A stretch of DNA of 64,000 nucleotides. Origin: Staphylococcus equorum. GTDB lineage: Bacteria > Bacillota > Bacilli > Staphylococcales > Staphylococcaceae. A program made the translations under genes and the position numbers. Where the stretch lies: positions 186,001 through 250,000 of the forward strand of contig NZ_JAMBPV010000002.1 of the NCBI RefSeq assembly GCF_029531845.1, read 5' to 3'. The notes beneath the pieces were generated by a model. That model was not told the origin of the DNA. It did no database searches and was given only the letters and a program-made list of their open reading frames with translations. This document shows, in pieces, positions 19,230 through 27,822 of the stretch. Position 1 is the first letter of the stretch. The number at the start of each line of letters is the position of its first letter.

Positions 19230-19266
19230 ATGCGGTTTCTAAACACCCGCATCATCAAAATTTAGG
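19230..19266 (+). promoter_or_regulatory. preQ1-I-like riboswitch
   Basis: P1 is ATGCGG (19230-19235) with CCGCAT (19247-19252). The loop TTTCTAAACAC supplies CTAAA (19239-19243), which can pair with TTTAG (19261-19265), giving the H-type pseudoknot of class I preQ1 riboswitches. An A-rich linker joins them and a CACCC segment follows the loop. The second strand of the pseudoknot runs into AGGAGGA, so ligand binding would hide the ribosome-binding site of the transporter gene. A GATAAT (19211-19216) is a possible -10. Confidence 0.83.
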
Positions 19267-19277
19267 AGGAATATAAA

Positions 19278-19982
19278 TTGTTTAATGAAATTTTTGGTGT
19301 ATTAACGTTTTTAATCACATTTTTATTATTAGTCGCAATGTATCGCTTTTTTGGAAAACAAGGATTAATTGCATGGATTGCAATTGGTACAATTATCGCT
19401 AATATACAAGTAATAAAAACAGTAGATATTTTCACTATTTCTGCAACGTTAGGTAATGTAATGTTTGCATCGATATATTTAGCTACTGACATTTTGAATG
19501 AGATATATGGTAGAAAAATTGCAAAGCGTGCGGTTTGGTTAGGTTTTAGTTCAACGTTAGTCATGATTATTGTCATGCAATTATCGTTACACTTCACCCC
19601 ATCTCCCGTCGACACTACTCAGGGTGCATTAGATACAATATTTAATCTTGTACCTAGAATTGCATTAGGTTCTGTTATCGCATATATCATTGGACAGCAT
19701 TTAGATGTATTGCTATTTTCATTGATTAAAAAGGTCTTTAGTTCCGATAGAACATTTATTATTAGGGCGTATGGAAGTACAATCATTAGTAATATTATAG
19801 ATACAGCATTATTCGTAGCTATAGCGTTTTTAGGTACAATGCCAAATGAAGCAGTATTTGAAATCTTTATAACAACATACTTGTTGAAAATTATTTCTAC
19901 AATATTTAACGTGCCATTCGGTTATTGGGCAAAATCTATGTATCGAAAAGGTAAAATACAAAAATTAGATGAAGGTTACTAA
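19278..19982 (+). CDS. Queuosine precursor transporter (YhhQ/VUT family)
   Basis: This 234-residue membrane protein belongs to the COG1738 (YhhQ, VUT) family, which imports queuosine precursors such as preQ0 or preQ1. It has about six hydrophobic segments. The motifs are YLATDILNEIYGRKIAKRAVWLGF near residue 67 and a late SNIIDTALFVAIAFLG that is conserved in the family. The start is TTG at 19278, placed 7 bases after AGGAGGA; no in-frame ATG fits. The preQ1-I-like riboswitch overlapping this ribosome-binding site supports the substrate class. Confidence 0.93.
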   Translation: MFNEIFGVLTFLITFLLLVAMYRFFGKQGLIAWIAIGTIIANIQVIKTVDIFTISATLGNVMFASIYLATDILNEIYGRKIAKRAVWLGFSSTLVMIIVMQLSLHFTPSPVDTTQGALDTIFNLVPRIALGSVIAYIIGQHLDVLLFSLIKKVFSSDRTFIIRAYGSTIISNIIDTALFVAIAFLGTMPNEAVFEIFITTYLLKIISTIFNVPFGYWAKSMYRKGKIQKLDEGY

Positions 19983-20025
19983 AAAAACTCTGAAATTGGT
20001 TAAATACCAATTTCAGAGTTTTTTT
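19981..20025. terminator. Bidirectional terminator with 20-bp perfect stem
   Basis: 19981-20000 pairs perfectly with 20006-20025 around a 5-nt loop, with A and T runs at the two ends. It serves the convergent transporter (plus) and serine hydrolase (minus) genes. The hydrolase stop and last codons lie inside the hairpin. Confidence 0.9.
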
Positions 20026-20581
20026 GATTTAAAATAGTAGTAATCTGTTCTCTTAAAAGTTCAAACGTTTCATACCCATCGCTAGCTAGAAAATGACCAT
20101 GATGTGTAACGTGAATTGTTTGAGTCCCTAAAGCATTAGATAATCGATCTGTTGCTTTAATATCTACAACTGAATCATAATCACTACCAATTGTAACAAT
20201 ATGTTGCGCATTAATACGATCTAGTTGGACGTCAGTTTGATTAATATAATAATCTAATTCTGGTAAATTCTCTAAAGTTTCATTAAAGCCTGAAACTAAA
20301 AATAACCCTTTAATATATGGACATTGAGAAAGTTGAGATAAATAATTAAGTACGGATACTACTCCAAGACTATGGGCGACAATAAGCGTTTCAGAATTCA
20401 ATTTATGTGTCATACTATTGTGTAATGCTGTATGCCAACGGTCTATATCCGGATGATTTGAATCTGGTAAATATATGACTTCAACTTCATAATCAGACGC
20501 TTTCATTTTATTAGCTAACCATTGAAACCAATGACTGTGAGTGTGTGCTTGATAACCATGTACAATAAACATGTTTTTCAA
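20000..20581 (-). CDS. RBBP9/YdeN-type serine hydrolase
   Basis: This 193-residue alpha/beta hydrolase belongs to the small RBBP9/YdeN family. HGYQAHTHSHWFQWLANKM at the start, the nucleophile elbow AHSLG (Ser near residue 68, in IVAHSLGVVSVL) and a late HHGHFLASDG carrying the catalytic His are visible. An Asp in GSDYDSVV probably completes the triad. The substrate is unknown. The final codons (about NQKNSEIGI) are encoded inside the terminator hairpin shared with the convergent transporter gene. Confidence 0.87.
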   Translation of the reverse strand: MKNMFIVHGYQAHTHSHWFQWLANKMKASDYEVEVIYLPDSNHPDIDRWHTALHNSMTHKLNSETLIVAHSLGVVSVLNYLSQLSQCPYIKGLFLVSGFNETLENLPELDYYINQTDVQLDRINAQHIVTIGSDYDSVVDIKATDRLSNALGTQTIHVTHHGHFLASDGYETFELLREQITTILNQKNSEIGI

Positions 20582-20743
20582 AGTATCAGACCTTTCTCGT
20601 GTAATTCCGACCAGTATAAAATCAATATATACACAGGATACGAGAAAAATATTGGATTTCCAACTGATATGATTAGTGCATATATAGTATAAATGAAATA
20701 GTTTTGATAAGATTAGAGTAACTTAAATAATGTGGGTGAATTT

Positions 20744-21151
20744 ATGGCGAAAATATATTTTGATGCAGCTACTGCCGGTAATCCAGGTGAAAGCGCTTGT
20801 GCAGTTGTCATAGTAACAGACAATGAACGGTTTCAGTATGATGCTAGTTTGGGTATAATGGATAATCATAGTGCTGAATGGGCCTCATTGGTGTTCGCTT
20901 TGGAATGTGCTGTAAAACACGAAGTGACGACGGCGATAGTTTATACAGATTCAAAATTAATAGAAGATAGTTTGAATAAGGGACGCGTGAAAAATAATAA
21001 ATTCAAATCTTATTACAGTGAAATGTTAAAATTAGAACAACAGTTTGATTTACTATTTATAAGATGGGTTCCTAGAAATCAAAATAAGGAAGCAAATCAT
21101 CATGCTAAAAATGCGTTGTATAAAATCACTAAAAATAAAAAAGGAAAATAA
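20744..21151 (+). CDS. RNase H-like protein with altered active site
   Basis: This 135-residue protein has the RNase HI fold (YFDAATAGNPG start, SAEWASLVFAL, YTDSKLIEDSLN). Three of four acidic catalytic positions are present: Asp7, Glu45 and Asp69. The fourth is Asn118 (KEANHHAKNAL, where active enzymes have an Asp). It is thus like the Bacillus YpdQ group, for which RNase H activity has been doubted. ATG at 20744 is preferred to a GTG four codons upstream because GGGTGA precedes it. It converges with the 5'-3' exonuclease gene. Confidence 0.88.
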   Translation: MAKIYFDAATAGNPGESACAVVIVTDNERFQYDASLGIMDNHSAEWASLVFALECAVKHEVTTAIVYTDSKLIEDSLNKGRVKNNKFKSYYSEMLKLEQQFDLLFIRWVPRNQNKEANHHAKNALYKITKNKKGK

Positions 21152-21156
21152 TATAC

Positions 21157-21203
21157 AAAAAGTGGCTGCTAGCTTTCCAGATGGATTGCTAATAGCCACT
21201 TTT
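21157..21203. terminator. Bidirectional terminator
   Basis: AAAAGTGGCT (21158-21167) pairs with AGCCACTTTT (21194-21203) around an A/T-rich loop. It separates the convergent RNase H-like and exonuclease genes. T-rich tails are short on both sides. Confidence 0.65.
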
Positions 21204-21210
21204 GGTATGT

Positions 21211-22092
21211 TTAACTGAAATGAGTAGACAAGTATTTTCCTGATACGTATAACTCATGTTCGTTACAGATATTTAATATCTTAGTGATATCAGCACCAAA
21301 TTTCATATCTTGTAATAACGTTGTTGTATCTAATGGGACTTCAGTGTGTATTTTAGCTAAAGACTTGGAAACTTTTAAGTTTTGCATATCATTATTTATT
21401 TTATTTTGTTGGCCAGGTGTTAATTCATCTATTGCATCAACGACAGATTCCACAGAACCATAATTTTGAATCAATTTAATTGCAGTCTTTTCTCCTATGC
21501 CTTTTACGCCAGGATAACCATCTGCACTATCACCCATAAATGCTTTTACATCAATGAGTTGTAAAGGGTCCAGACCATATTCACTTTGGAATCTATCAAG
21601 CGTATAGCGATTATATATACTAAACCCCTTTTTAGTTAACCAAATTTCTACATTTGGATTGATACATTGTAGTATGTCTTTATCCCCAGTTACTACATAA
21701 ATTTGGTTTTCGCCAGAATATTGATGTGCTAGCGTTCCGATAACGTCATCAGCTTCATAATTCTGAACGCCAATATTTACAAAACCAAATTGATTGGAGA
21801 CCTCTTTCACATAATCAAATTGAGGGATAAGTTCTTCAGGGGGTGCAGGTCTATTTTGTTTATATCCATCAAACATGTCATTTCTAAATGTGGATTTACC
21901 CATATCCCAACATACAGCTACATGTGTTGGCTGTATGTCATTGATTGCACTAAAAACGTGACGCACGAATCCTTGTATACCATTTGTAGGTGTACCCGTG
22001 GAATTACGCATAAATTGCTTGTGAAGACTTGTAGCATAAAAATGGCGGAATAATAAAGCCATGCCATCTATAAGTAATATTTTATTAGACAT
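21211..22092 (-). CDS. 5'-3' exonuclease (PolI N-terminal-like)
   Basis: This 293-residue protein equals the 5' nuclease domain of DNA polymerase I without the polymerase (YpcP/ExoIX-like). It has the acidic metal-binding residues expected for the FEN fold: LLIDGMALLFRHFYA, the Asp in VCWDMGK, NYEADDVIGTLA, VTGDKDILQ and the MGDSADGYPGVKGIGEKTA helix-hairpin-helix. In Bacillus this protein helps remove RNA primers and flaps. It follows the dynamin-like gene by 20 bases and may be co-transcribed. Confidence 0.93.
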   Translation of the reverse strand: MSNKILLIDGMALLFRHFYATSLHKQFMRNSTGTPTNGIQGFVRHVFSAINDIQPTHVAVCWDMGKSTFRNDMFDGYKQNRPAPPEELIPQFDYVKEVSNQFGFVNIGVQNYEADDVIGTLAHQYSGENQIYVVTGDKDILQCINPNVEIWLTKKGFSIYNRYTLDRFQSEYGLDPLQLIDVKAFMGDSADGYPGVKGIGEKTAIKLIQNYGSVESVVDAIDELTPGQQNKINNDMQNLKVSKSLAKIHTEVPLDTTTLLQDMKFGADITKILNICNEHELYVSGKYLSTHFS

Positions 22093-22112
22093 TTTGTGTA
22101 CCTCTTTCTTAT

Positions 22113-25100
22113 TTACAATAATACTTTTAATTGTGCGTTCGTTTCTTGTAGTTGCTTAATCAATACATCATCGATTTCAAACGATAATAATTCTTTGATT
22201 TGACGATGAATTTCACTTTCAAATTGCTTGAATTTTGATTCAGCATTTTCATCCATAACCAAGACGATTTCATTTAAAGCTTTTCTAAGATCTGCAATAC
22301 AAGGTGCAAGCAACTTGATTGTTTCTTGTGTGATTTGTTCTTGTAATTCACTTTGTGTTTTAGGTTGCAAGATATTCTTTTTAGAAAGTGACTTAGGTAA
22401 TGCATCAATCATATGACTTAACTCAACTTTTAAATAAGGTTCATCTAATTCTATAGTGTTTTTATCAAATTCTGGTTCGATAAAGACATGCAATTGTTCA
22501 AGTTTTTGTTTCAAGGGTGCAATTTCATTATGCAATTGTTCGTGGAAATATTTTTTGACGCGTTCAACAAGTAATGATTGCTCCAAATACAAGCGTTGAT
22601 GGATTTGGTCTAAATAAATTTTAGTAGATAGTCGTTTTTCTTCGTTGAAATTGCTGTTTTTAGTCATTTGCCCATTATAAATAGATTTGACTTCATCCTG
22701 TAATTGTAATTTCAAGCGTTCATTTAAGTGATAGATTTGATCTTCTACTTCATTTGACGCACGTTGTTCTGCAGATTGCAATATGTTATAACTCAACACA
22801 GTTGATTGTTCATAAGTTTTTAGTTTTTGCTTACGTTGTTCAATTTGAGCTTTATTGTTCGTTGTTTCTTCAATCATTTGCTCAAATGCTTCAGAAATAT
22901 GTGTGAGTTGTTTTAACATTTGTTGCTGGAGTATATATTTAGATTCAACTTGTGTAAAATGTTGAATACTCTCTTGTAATTTATCGATTCCTTTATCGCT
23001 AGACTTAAGTGCTTCTCTACTAGAAACAGCAAAAATGTCTGAATCCATGTTGACTTGAGTTAAAGCATCACCAACATATTCTATCACAGCATTTAAATCT
23101 TCGTCAGTTTCTGCTAAGTCAGTCGCATTTATAATCATTTTGAAGGCTTGATTTTCGTTTAATTGATTCATTTCTTTCATATGTTCAATAAAGCGTTTGT
23201 CATTGTTTGTAAACGAATGATTAAAATAACTAACATATAAGATTAAATCTGAAGATGTCAGTATTTTCTCAGTTTCGTTCGTATGACGTTGATTATTGGA
23301 ATGTAAGCCTAGAGAATCAACGATAATTTTATCTTTTAACCAATCGATTGGCAGTTTAAGATGTACTGTATTTACGAACGTTGCATACTCATCTTCTGCA
23401 CTCCACTTTTTAATGTCGTCTTGTGGAATAGTATGCGTTTGCCCTTCTTCTAACATGTTTTTATACATGCTGTAATGTTTTTCAACAGCGTTTACAAAAG
23501 CTAATTGGTTCTTTTCCAAAGTTGCTTTGATTTTATCTGTATTTTTACTTAAAAATGTATCAATACTATCAAATGTTTTATTTTCAATTTCGAAGACTTG
23601 ATTTAATTCATCTAAAAGTTGCTCAGATGATTTAAGTGTAATTTGACTTTCATGTCCATAAGTTAATTCAGTCATCGCTGCAGTGGTTGGATTAGGTGAA
23701 CTAACTAAGTGCGAACCACCTAATAATGCATTAATCAAACTGCTCTTGCCTGCACTAAATGTACCAAAGACCCCTATTTTAACAACTTTATTCTCTAATC
23801 GGGTTAATGTATCATCAATGTCTTGTTTTGTTTGTTCGAATAATGGGATATCTTGAATCAATTCTAGTGCATTTTTGATGTTTTGGGTATTATCTTGGTT
23901 ATCGTAATGTGTTTCAACGGTGTTTCTCTTACTCATCTTTACAGTATCAGTATTGTCTTGTGCCGTGTATTTGATTTCTGTTCGATCTATTAATTTATCT
24001 AAAGAGTCATCCATATGAATATAATAATGCATGTAGTTTTGTGTTTCGAGTGACTCTCTCAAATTACGCATTTCCATAAATTTCACATAATCATTATAAT
24101 CGTCTTCTTGTTCTGTTCCGATATCATTTGCTTGTGAATGGTTAATTGCTTTTTTAAATAATGGATCAGATTCTTTTGCAATGAATTTTTTGAGCGAAGC
24201 CATCAAATCATCAGCAAATGTTAATACATATTGATTACTAATCGTTATCTGCATTTGGTACAAATCAGTTATGAGTTCTGGGTGTATTGTATAATGCTGA
24301 TTTAGAATTTCTTCATTTACCTCTGAAGAATTTATAAAGCGTGTTAAAAATGACATGTCTTCTCTTAGTGGTTGTCGGACTTCTTGATTAACTTTGTCTT
24401 GCAGTTGTTCAACAACTGCTGTGAGTCTTTTTTGCTGTTCTTCAAAAGTCTTTTGTTTTTTATTAAATAAACCGCCCACTTTAAAGTCTTTTGTGCGGCT
24501 TTCTAGATAAATTTTAACTTTTTCTCTAGTATCATGCGTCATGATATATGCGTTATCTAAAATATCTTTGCGCTTTTGTTTTAAAAAGTCATATAATTCA
24601 TCAGGGTTATTTAATAACTTGGCTTCTTCACTAACTTCTTGATTTTGTTGGAAATTAAGATAAGCTTGATCAAAATCCGCTTCAAAAATATCAAGTTGTT
24701 CTAAAATATCTTGAATTTCATATTGAACATATGATAATTGTTCATCGGTAATGAATTTAACAATTCGTTCCACATAATGCTCAATAGATTCTCTATGTGT
24801 ATCTTTTTCAATTAGATAATTAGAAAGTGAGTTAATTTCATTATGTTCATGATCATATTTTGATACATAAAATATTTGATCTAATTCGATTTCCCATTCA
24901 GCGATTGATTTCTCTACTCGATCTTTAAATGTCTCGAATGTAATTTCTTCTTCGCTATGTTTATCTATCTGATTAATTACAAATACAACAGGCACATTTG
25001 CTGCATTTAACTGTTTCATAAATTGGAAATTTAAAGCTGACTGCACGTGGTTATAATCTACTGTATAAAAAAGCACATTACTCGTATACATAAATTCCTC

Positions 25101-25553
25101 TGTGCTTGATTGATGCGTTGCAACATTAGAGTCTACCCCGGGTGTATCTTGTAACGTGAATCCTTTTTTAAATTTGTCTGATGGAAATTTAATTTCTACG
25201 GATTCTACATCTATGTTTTCACGGTTCATTTGCTTAACTTCATTGTAATTATTTAATAATGTATATTGTTGATTACTCAAATTTGCAATAATTCCTGGTT
25301 CGTCTGATACAGAGACGATAGCAGTATTACTTGTTGTTGGTACAGGTGAACTTGGCAAAATGCTTTCTTCTAAGAGTGAATTGATTAATGTAGATTTACC
25401 TGCTGAGAAGTGACCTACAAAAGTTGCAGTGTATTGTTCTAAGTATACCTTTTTAATAACTTGATTGATAATGTGGACAAGACGTCCATTATTTGATTTT
25501 TCAACTTCTTTTTTTAGTTTATATAAAATATCGAGTTGCTCAGTATTAGACAT
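22113..25553 (-). CDS. Tandem dynamin-like GTPase
   Basis: This 1146-residue protein is two dynamin-like modules fused head to tail, as in Bacillus DynA (YpbR), which tethers and fuses membranes and protects against membrane damage. The first P-loop is GHFSAGKS (residues 47-54) and the second GTFSAGKS (about 595-602). Each is followed by switch elements (TPGVDSN, and DSLGLHS in the second) and a long helical stalk rich in Gln, Glu and Lys. The second module has DSLGL in place of the usual DxPG. It is the largest gene of the window, behind its own promoter region and upstream of the 5'-3' exonuclease gene. Confidence 0.92.
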   Translation of the reverse strand: MSNTEQLDILYKLKKEVEKSNNGRLVHIINQVIKKVYLEQYTATFVGHFSAGKSTLINSLLEESILPSSPVPTTSNTAIVSVSDEPGIIANLSNQQYTLLNNYNEVKQMNRENIDVESVEIKFPSDKFKKGFTLQDTPGVDSNVATHQSSTEEFMYTSNVLFYTVDYNHVQSALNFQFMKQLNAANVPVVFVINQIDKHSEEEITFETFKDRVEKSIAEWEIELDQIFYVSKYDHEHNEINSLSNYLIEKDTHRESIEHYVERIVKFITDEQLSYVQYEIQDILEQLDIFEADFDQAYLNFQQNQEVSEEAKLLNNPDELYDFLKQKRKDILDNAYIMTHDTREKVKIYLESRTKDFKVGGLFNKKQKTFEEQQKRLTAVVEQLQDKVNQEVRQPLREDMSFLTRFINSSEVNEEILNQHYTIHPELITDLYQMQITISNQYVLTFADDLMASLKKFIAKESDPLFKKAINHSQANDIGTEQEDDYNDYVKFMEMRNLRESLETQNYMHYYIHMDDSLDKLIDRTEIKYTAQDNTDTVKMSKRNTVETHYDNQDNTQNIKNALELIQDIPLFEQTKQDIDDTLTRLENKVVKIGVFGTFSAGKSSLINALLGGSHLVSSPNPTTAAMTELTYGHESQITLKSSEQLLDELNQVFEIENKTFDSIDTFLSKNTDKIKATLEKNQLAFVNAVEKHYSMYKNMLEEGQTHTIPQDDIKKWSAEDEYATFVNTVHLKLPIDWLKDKIIVDSLGLHSNNQRHTNETEKILTSSDLILYVSYFNHSFTNNDKRFIEHMKEMNQLNENQAFKMIINATDLAETDEDLNAVIEYVGDALTQVNMDSDIFAVSSREALKSSDKGIDKLQESIQHFTQVESKYILQQQMLKQLTHISEAFEQMIEETTNNKAQIEQRKQKLKTYEQSTVLSYNILQSAEQRASNEVEDQIYHLNERLKLQLQDEVKSIYNGQMTKNSNFNEEKRLSTKIYLDQIHQRLYLEQSLLVERVKKYFHEQLHNEIAPLKQKLEQLHVFIEPEFDKNTIELDEPYLKVELSHMIDALPKSLSKKNILQPKTQSELQEQITQETIKLLAPCIADLRKALNEIVLVMDENAESKFKQFESEIHRQIKELLSFEIDDVLIKQLQETNAQLKVLL

Positions 25554-25890
25554 TGTATGTATCCCCTTTGATTACTTATATGTAATTAATCTTATTGTAT
25601 AACAAATTATTGTTTGTCTAAAGGTAGTAAGTGAAATTAAATTTCTTTTAATCGTATATTAACAATAATCAAACTTATTGTGATGTTACGTATGTACTAT
25701 ACGCTAATGACTTAGGATGATTATTGAAATACGTTGTTATAATATAAAATGCATGTAATAAAAAAGTCACTCCAAACAAATTTGGAATGACAACGGCATA
25801 AGAAAGTTTATAATGCTTTAATATATATCCGCTTCAGTATTTATAGTTTGTCTATTCTTTAACTCACAACTATTATACACCTACTTATTA
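25554..25890. other. Intergenic region with terminator
   Basis: A minus-strand terminator lies at 25761-25790: TCACTCCAAA (25767-25776) with TTTGGAATGA (25781-25790), followed on that strand by a U tract. It closes the NmrA-like gene. The part from 25554 to about 25740 is AT-rich and must hold the promoter of the dynamin-like gene, but no single convincing -35/-10 pair could be chosen. Confidence 0.6.
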
Positions 25891-26526
25891 TTAACTCTCT
25901 TTAGGTATACTGTAATCTGTATTTGGCTTATTGATACCAATGTTTTCTTTTAAATAAAGATTTGGATCTTTAGCGATATTAACAACTACAGCTGCTACAC
26001 TTTTTCTGGATACTTCTGTCCCCTTGAAGGATTCATCTTTTTTAGTGATTTCATAATCAATTTCGTTTGTATGTGTTAACCATGCTGGTCTAAAAATCGT
26101 ATAATCTAGTCCTGAACTTTCAATAATGTCAGCTGCTTCTTTATATATAGGTAGTCTATCACCTATTTGTTGTTGAACCCATTCACCAAATTCTCCTGGG
26201 ACTTCATTGTATATACCTAAAGAAGTTACGAAGATTAAACGTTTCACGTCATTTGCTTGCATTGCCTTTACAATAGTTGCTGCTTCTTTATCAAGGTCTC
26301 CTGATAGACTAGCTATGACGATATCTACATCGTCCATTGCACGATTAACATCATCAAAGTTAGTAGCGTCACCTTCTCGCACACGAATTCTATCTGATGC
26401 AAAATCAGGTAGTCTATTTGCATCTCTTAGAAATAATCTTAAGGTATAGGATGTGTTTTCTAAAAAAGAATTAATAGCTGCTTTAGAAACTGCACCATTT
26501 GCCCCTACAATTAATACTCTTGTCAT
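25891..26526 (-). CDS. NAD(P)-binding NmrA/YwnB-like protein
   Basis: This 211-residue Rossmann protein starts with the dinucleotide-binding motif VLIVGANGAVSKAA. It then has LRLFLRDANRL, a DVDIVIASLSGDLD segment and LIFVTSLGIY, typical of atypical short-chain dehydrogenases of the NmrA/YwnB type (NAD(P)H-binding). The YxxxK motif of classical enzymes is not present in the usual form, and the substrate is unknown. It appears monocistronic, with its own terminator. Confidence 0.85.
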   Translation of the reverse strand: MTRVLIVGANGAVSKAAINSFLENTSYTLRLFLRDANRLPDFASDRIRVREGDATNFDDVNRAMDDVDIVIASLSGDLDKEAATIVKAMQANDVKRLIFVTSLGIYNEVPGEFGEWVQQQIGDRLPIYKEAADIIESSGLDYTIFRPAWLTHTNEIDYEITKKDESFKGTEVSRKSVAAVVVNIAKDPNLYLKENIGINKPNTDYSIPKES

Positions 26527-26803
26527 CCAATCACTCCAATATCATTTTATCGTTTTAATAATCATGCTATATAATCAAAAACATTTTTTGGCTCTCTTGC
26601 TATTTTCAAAAATCTAAAGCAAAATTTTTACATATACCCTCTTAATCCTCACAGTACTATAGTTAACCTCTTTATCCTTATATTAAACTTAAAACATACT
26701 CGATTACAATCTGAGTGCTTAATCGATTACTATAATGTATTTATATTTAACTACTGTATTAGCAATGAACGATAGTACACATATCATCTAGTGTTTTAAA
26801 TTA
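26527..26803. other. AT-rich intergenic region
   Basis: No gene was seen. CGATTAC occurs twice (near 26702 and 26728) in direct repeat, just before a plus-strand TATAATG at about 26731-26737, but no plus-strand ORF follows. The part next to 26526 should contain the promoter of the NmrA-like gene. Confidence 0.35.
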
Positions 26804-26873
26804 AAAAAATCCCCGGATGTGTTAAACAGTTATTAAGTACCTACTTAACACCGTTTTTAACATCTAGAGATTT
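26804..26873 (-). terminator. Terminator of the RarD-like gene
   Basis: An imperfect long hairpin joins AAATC..GATGTGTTAAA to TTTAACATC..GATTT and encloses a second small perfect stem, TTAAGTA/TACTTAA, around two bases. An A run at 26804-26810 gives the U tract on the minus strand. Confidence 0.6.
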
Positions 26874-26878
26874 AATGG

Positions 26879-27784
26879 TTAACGAATTGCCGGGTTTTTA
26901 TCTTTCTTAATTTTAAAATATTGAGAAATACTATAGACGATAATGCCAATCCAAATAAATATAAATGTTACTAATTGGTCAATATTAAACGGTTCTTTAA
27001 ATAAGAATATCCCTAATATAAACATCAATGTTGGAGCAATGTATTGTATGAAGCCAGTTAATGACAATGGAATTCTACGGGCGCCTGCTGAAAATAATAT
27101 TAACGGGATCGCTGTAATCGCCCCTGAGAACAATAACCAAAATGACGAACTATTGACTCCTAGAGAAGAACTCCCTTGTTGCCATATATACCATAGATAT
27201 ATAAAGCCTGCTGGAGCAGTAGCAATACATTCTATAGTAATACTACTGATGGCATCGATCGGCACTAGTTTTTTTATTAATCCATATAAGCCAAACGAAC
27301 TTGCTAATAATAATGATATACCTGGGAAGACGCCCATTTTCAACGTCATATAAAGCACACCTACAACTGCTAAGGCGATTGCAATCCACTCTAATTTATT
27401 AAAACGTTCTTTCAAGAAAATAAGCGCGAGTATTATACTTACAAGTGGATTAATATAATATCCCAAACTGGTTTGCAGTACATGGCCATTTGCTACCGCC
27501 CATATGAATGTGCCCCAGTTAATTGTAATTACATAACCAGCTGCAATAATAGCAACGAGTTGAATTGGATTTGTAAAGAGTTGATGAACATCTCGTTTAA
27601 AGGGTCCAGTGTTTTTAGTGAACACTACAACAAATAGCATAAATATCATAGAAAGCACAATTCTATATGCTAATATTTCAAATGCGCCTAATTCTCTAAT
27701 TAAATTCCAATATATGGGTAGGACGCCCCATAATATATATGCACCAAAAGCGAATGCAATACCCTTTTTAAATTCAGTATTCAA
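26879..27784 (-). CDS. RarD-type EamA transporter
   Basis: This is a drug/metabolite-transporter-superfamily protein of the RarD subfamily, about 301 residues with ten predicted membrane helices and two EamA repeats. AFGAYILWGVLPIYWNLI at the start is the RarD hallmark, and NGHVLQTSLGYYINPLVSI lies in the middle. The substrate is not established. TTG at 27784 fits best because AGAGGTG ends 6 bases before it. The longer GTG start at 27793 lies within the ribosome-binding site. It follows the RNA methyltransferase gene by about 40 bases. Confidence 0.88.
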   Translation of the reverse strand: MNTEFKKGIAFAFGAYILWGVLPIYWNLIRELGAFEILAYRIVLSMIFMLFVVVFTKNTGPFKRDVHQLFTNPIQLVAIIAAGYVITINWGTFIWAVANGHVLQTSLGYYINPLVSIILALIFLKERFNKLEWIAIALAVVGVLYMTLKMGVFPGISLLLASSFGLYGLIKKLVPIDAISSITIECIATAPAGFIYLWYIWQQGSSSLGVNSSSFWLLFSGAITAIPLILFSAGARRIPLSLTGFIQYIAPTLMFILGIFLFKEPFNIDQLVTFIFIWIGIIVYSISQYFKIKKDKNPAIR

Positions 27785-27822
27785 AAGATGCACCTCTTTC
27801 TACTTATTCAATCCATTAAATA

